Shown here one piece after another: positions 1 to 4,834 of a DNA stretch of 5,826 bases. Position 1 is the stretch's first letter; each line of letters begins with the position of its first letter. The stretch is from contig CAMAIG010000113.1 of the NCBI GenBank assembly GCA_945835085.1, forward strand, positions 1 to 5,826. Reading direction: 5' to 3'. The translations under genes were made by a program, and so were the position numbers. The notes under the pieces are model-generated. The model made no database searches, was not told where the DNA came from, and was given only the letters and a program-made list of their open reading frames with translations. Source of the DNA: an uncultured Ruminococcus sp. Lineage in GTDB: Bacteria; Bacillota; Clostridia; Oscillospirales; Ruminococcaceae.

Positions 1-8
1 AAAAAGTG

Positions 9-37
9 CAGACAAATCTAATTTTTTATGTTATAAT
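9..37 (+). promoter_or_regulatory. Candidate promoter of the Nudix-YtxH unit
   Basis: A perfect TATAAT lies at 32-37, and CAGACA at 9-14 (4 of 6 matches to TTGACA) stands exactly 17 bases upstream. A second perfect TATAAT at 48-53 has only a weak partner (TTTATG, 25-30), so it is a less likely alternative. Either would give a short leader before the start codon at 85. Seen directly in the sequence; use as a promoter is inferred. Confidence 0.55.
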
Positions 38-84
38 TATACTAAGTTATAATCTTATCCGAAAAAAGGAGCTGAATACATAAT

Positions 85-492
85 ATGACCTTTGAAAAAT
101 CCTGCGGCGCTATCGTTTACAGAAAGCATCACGGGAACATCGAGATCCTCCTTATCAAGCACATCAACAGCGGCCACTGGTCCTTCCCCAAGGGGCACGT
201 TGAAATGGGCGAAACCGAGGTTGAGACCGCCCTGAGAGAGGTTAAGGAAGAAACCGACATTGACGTTATGATAGACCCCACCTTCCGTGAAACCGTGACC
301 TATTTCCCGAGAAAGGACACTCAGAAGGTCGTGGTCTACTTCATCGGCAAGGCGAAGAATTTTGAGTATGTTCCTCAGGCTGAGGAAATTGCGGAAATTC
401 GCTGGGTGGACATCGGCCACGCTGTTCAGATGCTGACCTATGAAAATGACAAGACCATCGTTAACAAGGCAAGAGCTGCAATTTGCCTGTAA
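85..492 (+). CDS. Nudix hydrolase, Ap4A hydrolase-like
   Basis: A 135-residue Nudix protein, the normal size for a single-domain member. The Nudix box spans residues 37-59: Gly37, Glu43, then the catalytic REVKEE segment (Arg51, Glu52, Glu55, Glu56) that binds the metal ions. The preceding WSFPKGH stretch (32-38) is typical of asymmetrical diadenosine tetraphosphate hydrolases, which cleave Ap4A to AMP and ATP, so a cytoplasmic house-cleaning role on dinucleoside polyphosphates is the best guess. The usual Gly after the EEx of the box is Asp58 here, a common enough variation in this subgroup. The ATG at 85 is chosen because AAGGAG (66-71) lies 13 bases upstream and the homologous region starts at once. 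The YtxH-like gene follows 17 bases after the stop, suggesting co-transcription. Family assignment is firm; the exact substrate is inferred and could be another nucleotide (RppH- or MutT-like). Confidence 0.9.
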   Translation: MTFEKSCGAIVYRKHHGNIEILLIKHINSGHWSFPKGHVEMGETEVETALREVKEETDIDVMIDPTFRETVTYFPRKDTQKVVVYFIGKAKNFEYVPQAEEIAEIRWVDIGHAVQMLTYENDKTIVNKARAAICL

Positions 493-509
493 GAAAGGAA
501 GTTTTAGCT

Positions 510-758
510 ATGATCGAAAACTACATCTCAACGATATCCAAGAAGATTGAAAAGACCTGGAAGTCCCTTGACACAAAGATCACCGTCAATAAGCGGGAGC
601 TTGTTCTCGGCATTCTGCTGTGCACCCTTATCGGTATTGTGATCGGCGCTCTTTTCAGCCCGAAAAAGCGCATCACCATCGGCAGCAACAACGCCAACGG
701 CACTCTCTCCTGCTGCGATGATGACGATGATTACGATGATGATGAGGATTACGAATGA
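510..758 (+). CDS. Small YtxH-like membrane protein with acidic tail
   Basis: An 82-residue protein. The start is the ATG at 510, which has AAGGAAG (495-501) 8 bases upstream; the in-frame TTG at 483 would overlap the Nudix gene and lacks such a site. Residues 1-30 are charged and helical, 31-49 form one membrane helix with Gly34, Gly42 and Gly46 spaced for helix packing, followed directly by FSPKKR (49-54). This Gly-rich helix plus L/F-x-P-K pattern is the hallmark of YtxH-family proteins, small membrane proteins linked to general stress in Bacillus but with no known biochemical role. The last part (70-82) is almost all Asp, Glu and Tyr after a Cys-Cys pair (68-69), which is not typical of the family. 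By the positive-inside rule the SPKKR side is probably cytoplasmic, which would place the acidic tail there. Likely co-transcribed with the Nudix gene. Confidence 0.75.
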   Translation: MIENYISTISKKIEKTWKSLDTKITVNKRELVLGILLCTLIGIVIGALFSPKKRITIGSNNANGTLSCCDDDDDYDDDEDYE

Positions 759-867
759 TATCGCATTTTCCTTGTCTGAAAGCAGTGACACACAAACGCC
801 TGTCGAAAAAGACCACATTAAATAAAGAGCAAGCATCTATTCTATGAGAAACGGCTTCAATACAAAG

Positions 868-964
868 GTTACCGAGCCGCAAAATTTAGAGATCCCTGCT
901 GTTTATCTAACGAGTTGGCTTCAGCGACACGCTGACGCCTGCCGGTTATCGACAGGCGTTTTTT
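868..964 (+). ncRNA. Unrecognised structured RNA, copy 1
   Basis: This stretch shares four ordered blocks with the reverse strand at 5798-5702: GTTACCGAGCCGCAAA (868-883), TGCTGTTT (897-904), AACGAG (909-914) and CAGCGACACGCTG (922-934). Spacing between blocks differs by at most one base between copies. GAGCC (874-878) can pair with GGCTT (917-921), closing a long loop; CAGCG and CGCTG (922-926, 930-934) form a hairpin with an ACA loop; an intrinsic terminator follows immediately (935-964). AATAC lies at 859-863 with the same 4-base gap to the first block as in copy 2, so the conserved region may start there, or TTCAAT (856-861) may be a -10 element. No gene follows on this strand, so a free-standing small RNA is more likely than a riboswitch for this copy. 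It may also be the processed 3' end of the Nudix-YtxH transcript. I do not recognise an established RNA family. Confidence 0.65.
935..964 (+). terminator. Intrinsic terminator of RNA copy 1
   Basis: ACGCCTG (935-941) pairs with CAGGCGT (953-959) around an 11-base loop, and the T-run 959-964 follows at once. It abuts the CAGCG/CGCTG hairpin so the two stems could stack. It probably ends both the small RNA and any readthrough from the Nudix unit. Confidence 0.85.
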
Positions 965-999
965 GCATTTTGCACAATCTTGCTTGGAGTTTGCTTTGT

Positions 1000-1026
1000 C
1001 AAAAACGTGCCACCGGCACGTTTTTG
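1000..1026. terminator. Perfect palindromic bidirectional terminator
   Basis: CAAAAACGTGCC (1000-1011) and GGCACGTTTTTG (1015-1026) are perfect 12-base inverted arms around ACC. Each strand gives a GC-rich stem ending in five T residues, so it can stop transcription from both sides. It sits between the plus-strand RNA and the convergent ydj-like operon, fitting a role as a two-way boundary. Confidence 0.75.
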
Positions 1027-1051
1027 AAGTTTAATATTGTGGGGATAAGTT

Positions 1052-1081
1052 AAAAGGGGAGGCGGTCGTGTTCGCCTCCCC
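1052..1081 (-). terminator. Possible terminator of the ydj-like operon
   Basis: GGGGAGGCG (1056-1064) and CGCCTCCCC (1073-1081) form a 9-base GC-rich stem with an 8-base loop. On the minus strand the stem is followed by TTTTA (1055-1051), a short T-run. It lies about 220 bases beyond the ydjH-like stop codon, at the far end of the hairpin cluster, so it is a plausible but distant end point. It may just be one element of the repeat cluster. Confidence 0.5.
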
Positions 1082-1203
1082 TCGAAATGCTGTCGCATTT
1101 CTCACCCCTTGCTCCGTTTTGGAAGGATAAGGGGATTTCGCCCTCTGCGGAGGGCGACCGAGGGCTCTGCCCTCTGGACACCCGCAACCTTTGGAAAAGG
1201 TTG
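1056..1203. repeat. Cluster of consecutive hairpins (intergenic repeat-like element)
   Basis: Six hairpins follow one another with little space: 1056-1064/1073-1081 (9 bp), GAAATGC/GCATTTC 1084-1090/1095-1101 (7 bp), CCCCTT/AAGGGG 1105-1110/1129-1134, CGCCCTC/GAGGGCG 1139-1145/1150-1156 (7 bp), GAGGGC/GCCCTC 1160-1165/1169-1174, and CAACCTTT/AAAGGTTG 1185-1192/1196-1203 (8 bp, GGA loop). All are read from the sequence. The GC-rich style differs from the AT-rich flanks and recalls the short palindromic intergenic elements scattered in many Clostridia genomes. No transposase or clear terminal repeats are seen, so a mobile origin is an inference. Confidence 0.6.
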
Positions 1204-1295
1204 ACGAAACTTTTAACGTGTGCTTATTTGTGCTGAATTGTTTGTAAGGTGGACGAAACTTTTAACTTGCGTTTATTTGTGCGGATTTTCTTGTA
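1197..1295. repeat. Two tandem copies of a 49-base repeat
   Basis: The units begin at 1197 and 1246. Each opens with AAGGT, then GACGAAACTTTTAAC (1203-1217 and 1252-1266), then after six or seven variable bases TATTTGTGC (1225-1233 and 1274-1282), and ends in TTGTA (1241-1245 and 1291-1295). The match decays toward the right end. The first unit shares its opening bases with the last hairpin of the cluster to the left, so the two may be parts of one composite element. Confidence 0.75.
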
Positions 1296-1304
1296 TTCTT
1301 TTCA

Positions 1305-2009
1305 CTATTTTAGAAAATCTCCAAGCCCTGTTTGTCTTCCGTTTTCGCTTGAATAGGTGGTATTTATAAGCTTATCATTCTTGAAATACATATCTATTGA
1401 ACGGACATCAAGATAATTATTCGTCTGGGGCTTTTCATTTACGGTATAGCTTCTGCCGATACTAAAGAATACTCCTGCACCCGCTCCCGCTCCCGCTAAC
1501 ACGGAAATTATTATCAGAAGTATGCTTGTATCGGAGCCTGTTCCCTTGTCATAATACTTCGTTACCAGCTTTGTGAAGGTCGATACTGCGGTAAGGTCAC
1601 GTCCGTCCTGACATTTTTTCAGGGTTTCGGAGGATATTTTATCAAGCCTTGAATCATTTATATAGCTCTTTGCATCTCCGGAAACGTACACATATGTATA
1701 ATATGTATCCCTCAGAAACAGCACTCCCGAGGTGTTTTCCCCGAATTTCTCGTTATAGAAATCCTCTGCCCAGCTTGTGACGCTTTCCCTTGTGGAATTT
1801 TTGGTGTTACCCGTAAGCACGGCACAGTTCCAGCCTGTATGCTCCGAGGTTTCGTTGAGCATTTTCAGTATATAAATTTCCTCGCCCTCGTCAAATCTGT
1901 CGCCTATATCCTCTATACAGGCTTCGGCAAAGGCGGAAGGTGCGAAAATTGTCAAGACTATTAGCGTAACAAGAAACGATGCAGCTTTTTTCATCATTCT
2001 CACAGCCAT
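1305..2009 (-). CDS. ydjH: TPM-domain exported membrane protein, YdjH-like
   Basis: A 234-residue protein. Residues 5-28 are a signal peptide (MMKKAASFL... ending AFA, cleavage before Glu29), followed by a TPM (YgcG-type) domain at about 33-153, with the family's typical GVLFLRDTYYTYVYVSG strand segment (95-111). A membrane helix with alternating Gly-Ala follows (162-182), then a roughly 50-residue tail on the far, probably cytoplasmic, side. TPM domains occur outside the membrane in envelope and photosystem-repair proteins; the biochemical role is unclear. In B. subtilis YdjH works beside YdjG and YdjI in PspA-linked membrane stress, and gene order here supports that name. The start is uncertain: the ATG at 2009 overlaps the upstream gene by 10 bases and has a G-run (2017-2012) only 2 bases away, while ATG 1997 has the same run 14 bases away and gives a more standard signal peptide. 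Confidence 0.75.
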   Translation of the reverse strand: MAVRMMKKAASFLVTLIVLTIFAPSAFAEACIEDIGDRFDEGEEIYILKMLNETSEHTGWNCAVLTGNTKNSTRESVTSWAEDFYNEKFGENTSGVLFLRDTYYTYVYVSGDAKSYINDSRLDKISSETLKKCQDGRDLTAVSTFTKLVTKYYDKGTGSDTSILLIIISVLAGAGAGAGVFFSIGRSYTVNEKPQTNNYLDVRSIDMYFKNDKLINTTYSSENGRQTGLGDFLK

Positions 2010-3067
2010 ATCCCCCCTATTTTATACACGAGAAAGCCTACGATAAGCGCTGCGGCAATGGCTGTGCCGACCACCTTCAGACCCGAAAGCGGAAATTTTC
2101 CCGCAAACTTTCCCGTCTGTCCGTTCATGGCAAAGCCGTATATTTCCCCGTGATGCTTATATGAAAGAAACCACACGGGCAGCATCATATAATGCCATTT
2201 TATGCCTGTGATACGGCTTTTCTTATCCTTCACCACAACGCTTTCATAGCGCTTGAGGTCATCAAGGATAACGTTCAGGGCGTTCTCGTCTATCCTTTTC
2301 TTTACCCTTGAACGGACCTCCTCCTTGGTGACATCGCACTTATCGCAGTAAAAGCCCGACAGGTAGGACATATCGAATTCACGCAGGAACTTATAGTCAT
2401 ATGGTTCGATGGCGTCCATAAGGCTGTCCTCTATCTTCATTGCGCCGTCTGCGGGAATGCCCATATATTTCATCTTCACGCTTCGGTCAAAGGAATAGGT
2501 CTTTGTAATGGTTTCGGAGGCTTCTCCCTTTCTGAACCTTGTTTCCACTTCCTTGCCCGATGCGGCAACTGAGGTGTCTACGTCACAGTCTGCAAGCCAG
2601 AAGGGGACATACAGCCCTGTTATCTTTTCCAGCTGGCTCTCGCTGAGAAAGTCCGAGGGCAGGAACCATTTTTTCATGCAGTGTGCCTTGAATGCCGCTA
2701 TTGCCTGACGCTTTCCGTATACAAAGGGGATTATCATTTCGGGGCGGTAGCTGCCGCTGAGCCGCTGCTTTATGGACACGGGATTGTGGCAATAATAGCA
2801 GAAGGTGGCTGCTGTGTTGTGGTCGCAGAATATCTCCGCTCCGCAGCTGTTGCAGACATACACGTCCGTATCCTCTGCAAACTGCTTTTGCAGCTCATCA
2901 TCCTGCTGCTCCTCGGTACTTTCCCTGCTGATGATATTAAGCTCCATGGCTTCCTTTTCGGTAAGCGCTGTGCTGCACCAGTCACAGAAAAATCTCCGAA
3001 GTTCGCCGTTCCACAAAAGCTCGCCGCCGCATTCGGGACATTTATAGGTTATGGCTGCATTTTCCAT
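2000..3067 (-). CDS. ydjG: Zinc-ribbon membrane protein, YdjG-like
   Basis: A 355-residue protein of the 'TFIIB-type zinc ribbon-containing' group. The first ribbon uses Cys10/Cys13 and Cys28/Cys31, the second Cys72/Cys75 and Cys90/Cys93, and an isolated CDKC (241-244) sits in the mid-region. A coiled, Glu/Gln-rich linker (47-65) joins the ribbons. The body (about 107-325) is a conserved region including the PFVYGKRQA and YVPFWL segments, and one membrane helix lies at 331-350. The large domain should face the cytoplasm with the helix as a C-terminal anchor. The TFIIB label refers only to the ribbon fold; no transcription role is implied. In B. subtilis YdjG partners YdjH and YdjI and helps recruit PspA to the membrane. 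The start ATG has AGGGGG (3079-3074) 6 bases upstream. The stop overlaps the next gene, indicating translational coupling. Confidence 0.8.
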   Translation of the reverse strand: MENAAITYKCPECGGELLWNGELRRFFCDWCSTALTEKEAMELNIISRESTEEQQDDELQKQFAEDTDVYVCNSCGAEIFCDHNTAATFCYYCHNPVSIKQRLSGSYRPEMIIPFVYGKRQAIAAFKAHCMKKWFLPSDFLSESQLEKITGLYVPFWLADCDVDTSVAASGKEVETRFRKGEASETITKTYSFDRSVKMKYMGIPADGAMKIEDSLMDAIEPYDYKFLREFDMSYLSGFYCDKCDVTKEEVRSRVKKRIDENALNVILDDLKRYESVVVKDKKSRITGIKWHYMMLPVWFLSYKHHGEIYGFAMNGQTGKFAGKFPLSGLKVVGTAIAAALIVGFLVYKIGGIWL

Positions 3068-3107
3068 TTCGTTCCCCCTGTTTACTCACGATTTCGGTAT
3101 ATATTTC

Positions 3108-3139
3108 AATGCCCCGCAATGTATTTGCAGGGCATTTTT
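3108..3139 (-). promoter_or_regulatory. Hairpin between the ydjI-like and ydjG-like genes
   Basis: AATGCCC (3108-3114) pairs with GGGCATT (3130-3136), and GCAA (3116-3119) with TTGC (3125-3128), around a 5-base loop. The one odd position (3115/3129) is C-A if read on the plus strand but a G-U wobble on the minus strand, so the RNA of the ydj operon forms the full 12-pair stem. On the minus strand no T-run follows, so it is not a classical terminator there; an RNA stability or processing element that sets the ratio of the two products is plausible. On the plus strand it is followed by five T residues and could stop antisense transcripts. Confidence 0.55.
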
Positions 3140-3164
3140 CTTTAATTCTATTGATTATATGCTG

Positions 3165-4436
3165 TTACGGTCTTTTTGAGCCGCAGTTATTGCAGAAGTT
3201 GCCCGTGTTCGTTGCGCCGCAGGAGCAGGTCCAGCCTGCATCGGGTCTTTTTGCTCCGCAGTTGTTGCAGAAGTTGCCGGTATTTGTTGCGCCGCAGGAA
3301 CAGGTCCAGCCTGCAGGTGCGGGCTTCTTTGAGCCGCAGTTATTGCAGAAATTGCCTGTATTTGTTGCACCGCAGGAACAAGTCCAGCTTCCCTGTGCAG
3401 ATGCTTGCTGCGCCGCTTGCTGTGCCGCTGCCTGCTGTGCTGCCTGCTGCTGCATCTGCATTGCGTTTGTCTGGGAAGCGGCGTTCATAAATCCGCCTGC
3501 TGCGTTCATTCCCATGCCCATTGCCATGAATGCATTGCCTGCTCCTGCTGTGTTGGAGCCTGCTGCCTGCATTCCCTGGGCTATGGAGGACTGTACAAAG
3601 CCCTCTCTTACGGTGGGGTCGCTCATCATTGCACCCTTGTTTCTCATATTGATAAGAGCCTTGGACTCCTCATCGTAGGAGATGCTTGCAATTCCTACGG
3701 AGCATACCTCGATACCTCTGAGGTCGTTCCAGTCGGTATCAAGGGTGTTTGCCATGTACTTTGAAAGCTCTCTGGACTTGGAGGAGATGGCGGATATTCT
3801 TACGCCGTCTACGGACATCTGGTTGATGGCTGACTGGAGTGCGTCCATAAACTCGTCAAAAAGCTGGGTGGAAAGATCCTTGATGTCGATCCTGTCTGTG
3901 CCCTTGGGTGCAAATTCGGTGAAGAACTTGATGGGGTCGGTGATCTTTATGGAGTAGGAGCCGTGTGCTCTCAGGAAAAGCTCGGAATTATAGAAATTGT
4001 CGAAATACTGAACGGGATTTCTTGTGCCGAACTTGATGCCCTTGATCTCGGCGGTGTTGATGTAGTAAACATACTGCTTCTGTGAGGGTACTCCGCCGAA
4101 CTGGAAACGTGTCCAGGTGTCCTTCAGAGTTTCCTTGAGATCGCCGTTGAAAAGTGAAGGTGCGGAGGAATTGTTTACCTCGTAGTAGCCTTCCTGTGCG
4201 CTGTAGTCCACGATCTTGCCGCCGTCCATAAGGAGCATGATGGTGTTGGGGTAAACGTGGATAACGGAGCCGTTTGAAACGTAGTTGTCGGTGCCCTTCT
4301 TGTTGGAGCCGCCCTTAACTGCAACGCCCTTTACAACTAAGGTTTCCGATGTCATATCATCGGGCTCGATGACTTCCTTCCAGGAATCGGCAAGAACGCC
4401 CGATACAGATGATACTGCTGCTTTAATAAGACCCAT
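3165..4436 (-). CDS. ydjI: SPFH-domain protein with three C-terminal zinc ribbons, YdjI-like
   Basis: A 423-residue protein of the stomatin/prohibitin-like COG4260 group ('virion core protein'-like). An SPFH domain covers about residues 30-280, followed by a Met/Ala/Gly-rich then Gln/Ala-rich linker (about 290-350). The C-terminus is three near-identical zinc ribbons, each WTCSCGATNTGNFCNNCG, beginning at Trp351, Trp377 and Trp402, with CxC-x8-CxxC ligands in each. Family members usually have one such ribbon, so this is a triplication. There is no membrane helix; SPFH proteins of this type assemble at the membrane through partners. In B. subtilis YdjI acts with YdjG/YdjH in binding PspA under membrane stress. 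The start is the ATG at 4436, with AGGAGG (4451-4446) 9 bases upstream; an in-frame ATG at 4532 lies inside the promoter and is rejected. First gene of the three-gene operon. Confidence 0.85.
   Translation of the reverse strand: MGLIKAAVSSVSGVLADSWKEVIEPDDMTSETLVVKGVAVKGGSNKKGTDNYVSNGSVIHVYPNTIMLLMDGGKIVDYSAQEGYYEVNNSSAPSLFNGDLKETLKDTWTRFQFGGVPSQKQYVYYINTAEIKGIKFGTRNPVQYFDNFYNSELFLRAHGSYSIKITDPIKFFTEFAPKGTDRIDIKDLSTQLFDEFMDALQSAINQMSVDGVRISAISSKSRELSKYMANTLDTDWNDLRGIEVCSVGIASISYDEESKALINMRNKGAMMSDPTVREGFVQSSIAQGMQAAGSNTAGAGNAFMAMGMGMNAAGGFMNAASQTNAMQMQQQAAQQAAAQQAAQQASAQGSWTCSCGATNTGNFCNNCGSKKPAPAGWTCSCGATNTGNFCNNCGAKRPDAGWTCSCGATNTGNFCNNCGSKRP
3178..3402. repeat. Three in-frame DNA repeats encoding zinc ribbons
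   Basis: Units starting with GAGCCGCAG or GCTCCGCAG at 3178, 3253 and 3331 have spacings of 75 and 78 bases, matching 25 and 26 residues of the YdjI-like protein. The units are nearly identical at the DNA level with scattered silent changes, indicating fairly recent tandem duplication or ongoing homogenisation. Copy number could change by recombination without breaking the frame. Confidence 0.85.
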
Positions 4437-4501
4437 GGTTATATTCCTCCTAAAATTAATTTTTCTGATTTCATTAATATGCGTATTCTGTGATACGATG
4501 A

Positions 4502-4520
4502 TGTTACAAATATTGTAACA
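4502..4520. promoter_or_regulatory. Perfect palindromic operator-like site
   Basis: TGTTACAAATATTGTAACA is a perfect inverted repeat: 8-base arms (4502-4509, 4513-4520) around ATA. It covers the -10 element and start region of the ydjI-like promoter, where a dimeric repressor would block RNA polymerase. I cannot name the regulator; no regulator gene is in the window. Confidence 0.65.
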
Positions 4521-4540
4521 TATAATATCCAAAAAATCAA
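4512..4540 (-). promoter_or_regulatory. Promoter of the ydj-like operon
   Basis: On the minus strand TTGATT (4540-4535) and TACAAT (4517-4512, 5 of 6 matches) are separated by exactly 17 bases. Transcription would begin near 4505, inside the palindrome, giving a leader of about 68 bases before the ATG at 4436. Confidence 0.65.
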
Positions 4541-4550
4541 TATATTATTG

Positions 4551-4706
4551 CTATTTCTTTTTCTTTTTTTTGGAAATAATGCCTATGATTCCCGAAACGA
4601 CTGCAAGGACTCCCGCTCCTGCAAATATCAGGATATATGTGAGCTTATCGGTATTGCCCGTTGCAGGGGACGCTGCCAGGGCTGCTGCTGCAAGTATATG
4701 CTTCAT
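4551..4706 (-). CDS. 51-residue microprotein: signal peptide plus sortase-like tail
   Basis: The protein starts MKHILAAAALAA, a short signal-like segment, followed at once by SPATGNTDK, a membrane helix (about residues 24-45) and a run of six Lys at the end. The order xPATGN, hydrophobic stretch, basic tail is that of a sortase cell-wall sorting signal, but there is no mature domain between signal peptide and tail. The start is taken at ATG 4706, with GAAAGG (4722-4717) 10 bases upstream; ATG 4715, giving MRKMKHIL and 54 residues, is only 1 base from that site. It has its own promoter and a separate stop before the ydj promoter. If processed by both signal peptidase and sortase, only a few residues would remain on the wall, so it may instead be a two-helix membrane peptide. 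Function unknown. Confidence 0.7.
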   Translation of the reverse strand: MKHILAAAALAASPATGNTDKLTYILIFAGAGVLAVVSGIIGIISKKKKKK

Positions 4707-4735
4707 TTTTCTCATACCTTTCGTGATTTTCTTTT

Positions 4736-4764
4736 ATTATACTTCATTTTGCTTAAAATTGCAA
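4736..4764 (-). promoter_or_regulatory. Promoter of the microprotein gene
   Basis: A perfect TATAAT (4741-4736) and TTGCAA (4764-4759, 4 of 6) lie 17 bases apart on the minus strand. The start would be near 4729, about 23 bases before the ATG at 4706. It begins just past the terminator of the preceding gene, so the microprotein is an independent unit. Confidence 0.7.
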
Positions 4765-4787
4765 TGGGAACCAATTAAATTATGATT

Positions 4788-4821
4788 AAAAAAAGACCGC
4801 CCGAGTGCTCGGACGGTCTTT
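4788..4821 (-). terminator. Intrinsic terminator of the surface-protein gene
   Basis: AAAGACCG and CCGAG pair with CTCGG and CGGTCTTT (4792-4821). The middle mismatch (4800/4813) is C-A on the plus strand but G-U on the minus strand, giving a 14-pair stem only in minus-strand RNA, followed by a seven-base T-run (4794-4788). It lies 14 bases beyond the stop codon at 4835. Confidence 0.9.
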
Positions 4822-4834
4822 GTGCGGTTGTTGA

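Larger units (their letters stand above)
759..1304. other. 546-base gene-free region
   Basis: No convincing coding sequence lies here on either strand. From left to right it holds about 100 bases with nothing recognisable (759-858), a structured RNA with terminator (868-964), a palindromic bidirectional terminator (1000-1026), a cluster of hairpins (1056-1203) and two copies of a 49-base repeat (1197-1295). It separates the plus-strand Nudix unit from the convergent minus-strand ydj-like operon. Since no hairpin follows the YtxH-like gene before 868, that transcript may run on into the RNA element and stop at its terminator. Confidence 0.8.

Noticed and set aside
483..509. TTG start for the YtxH-like protein
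   Set aside because: It overlaps the Nudix stop and would place the AAGGAAG ribosome site inside the coding part.
844..1053. 69-codon plus-strand reading frame
   Set aside because: It runs through the conserved RNA blocks and two terminator hairpins, has no ribosome binding site and its product resembles nothing.
2681..3145. 154-codon plus-strand reading frame opposite the ydjG-like gene
   Set aside because: It is a shadow of a gene with clear zinc-ribbon motifs on the other strand; composition is Leu/Ala/Cys-rich with no recognisable domain.
3178..3402. CRISPR-like array
   Set aside because: The repeats are in-frame coding units without unique spacers.
3109..3678. 189-codon plus-strand frame with repeated PQLLQKLPVFVAPQEQVQ-like units
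   Set aside because: The repeats only mirror the triplicated zinc ribbons on the minus strand; no ribosome binding site precedes it.
4437..4532. Longer start for the YdjI-like protein at 4532
   Set aside because: The added residues would be encoded by the promoter and operator; the ATG at 4436 has an ideal AGGAGG site.
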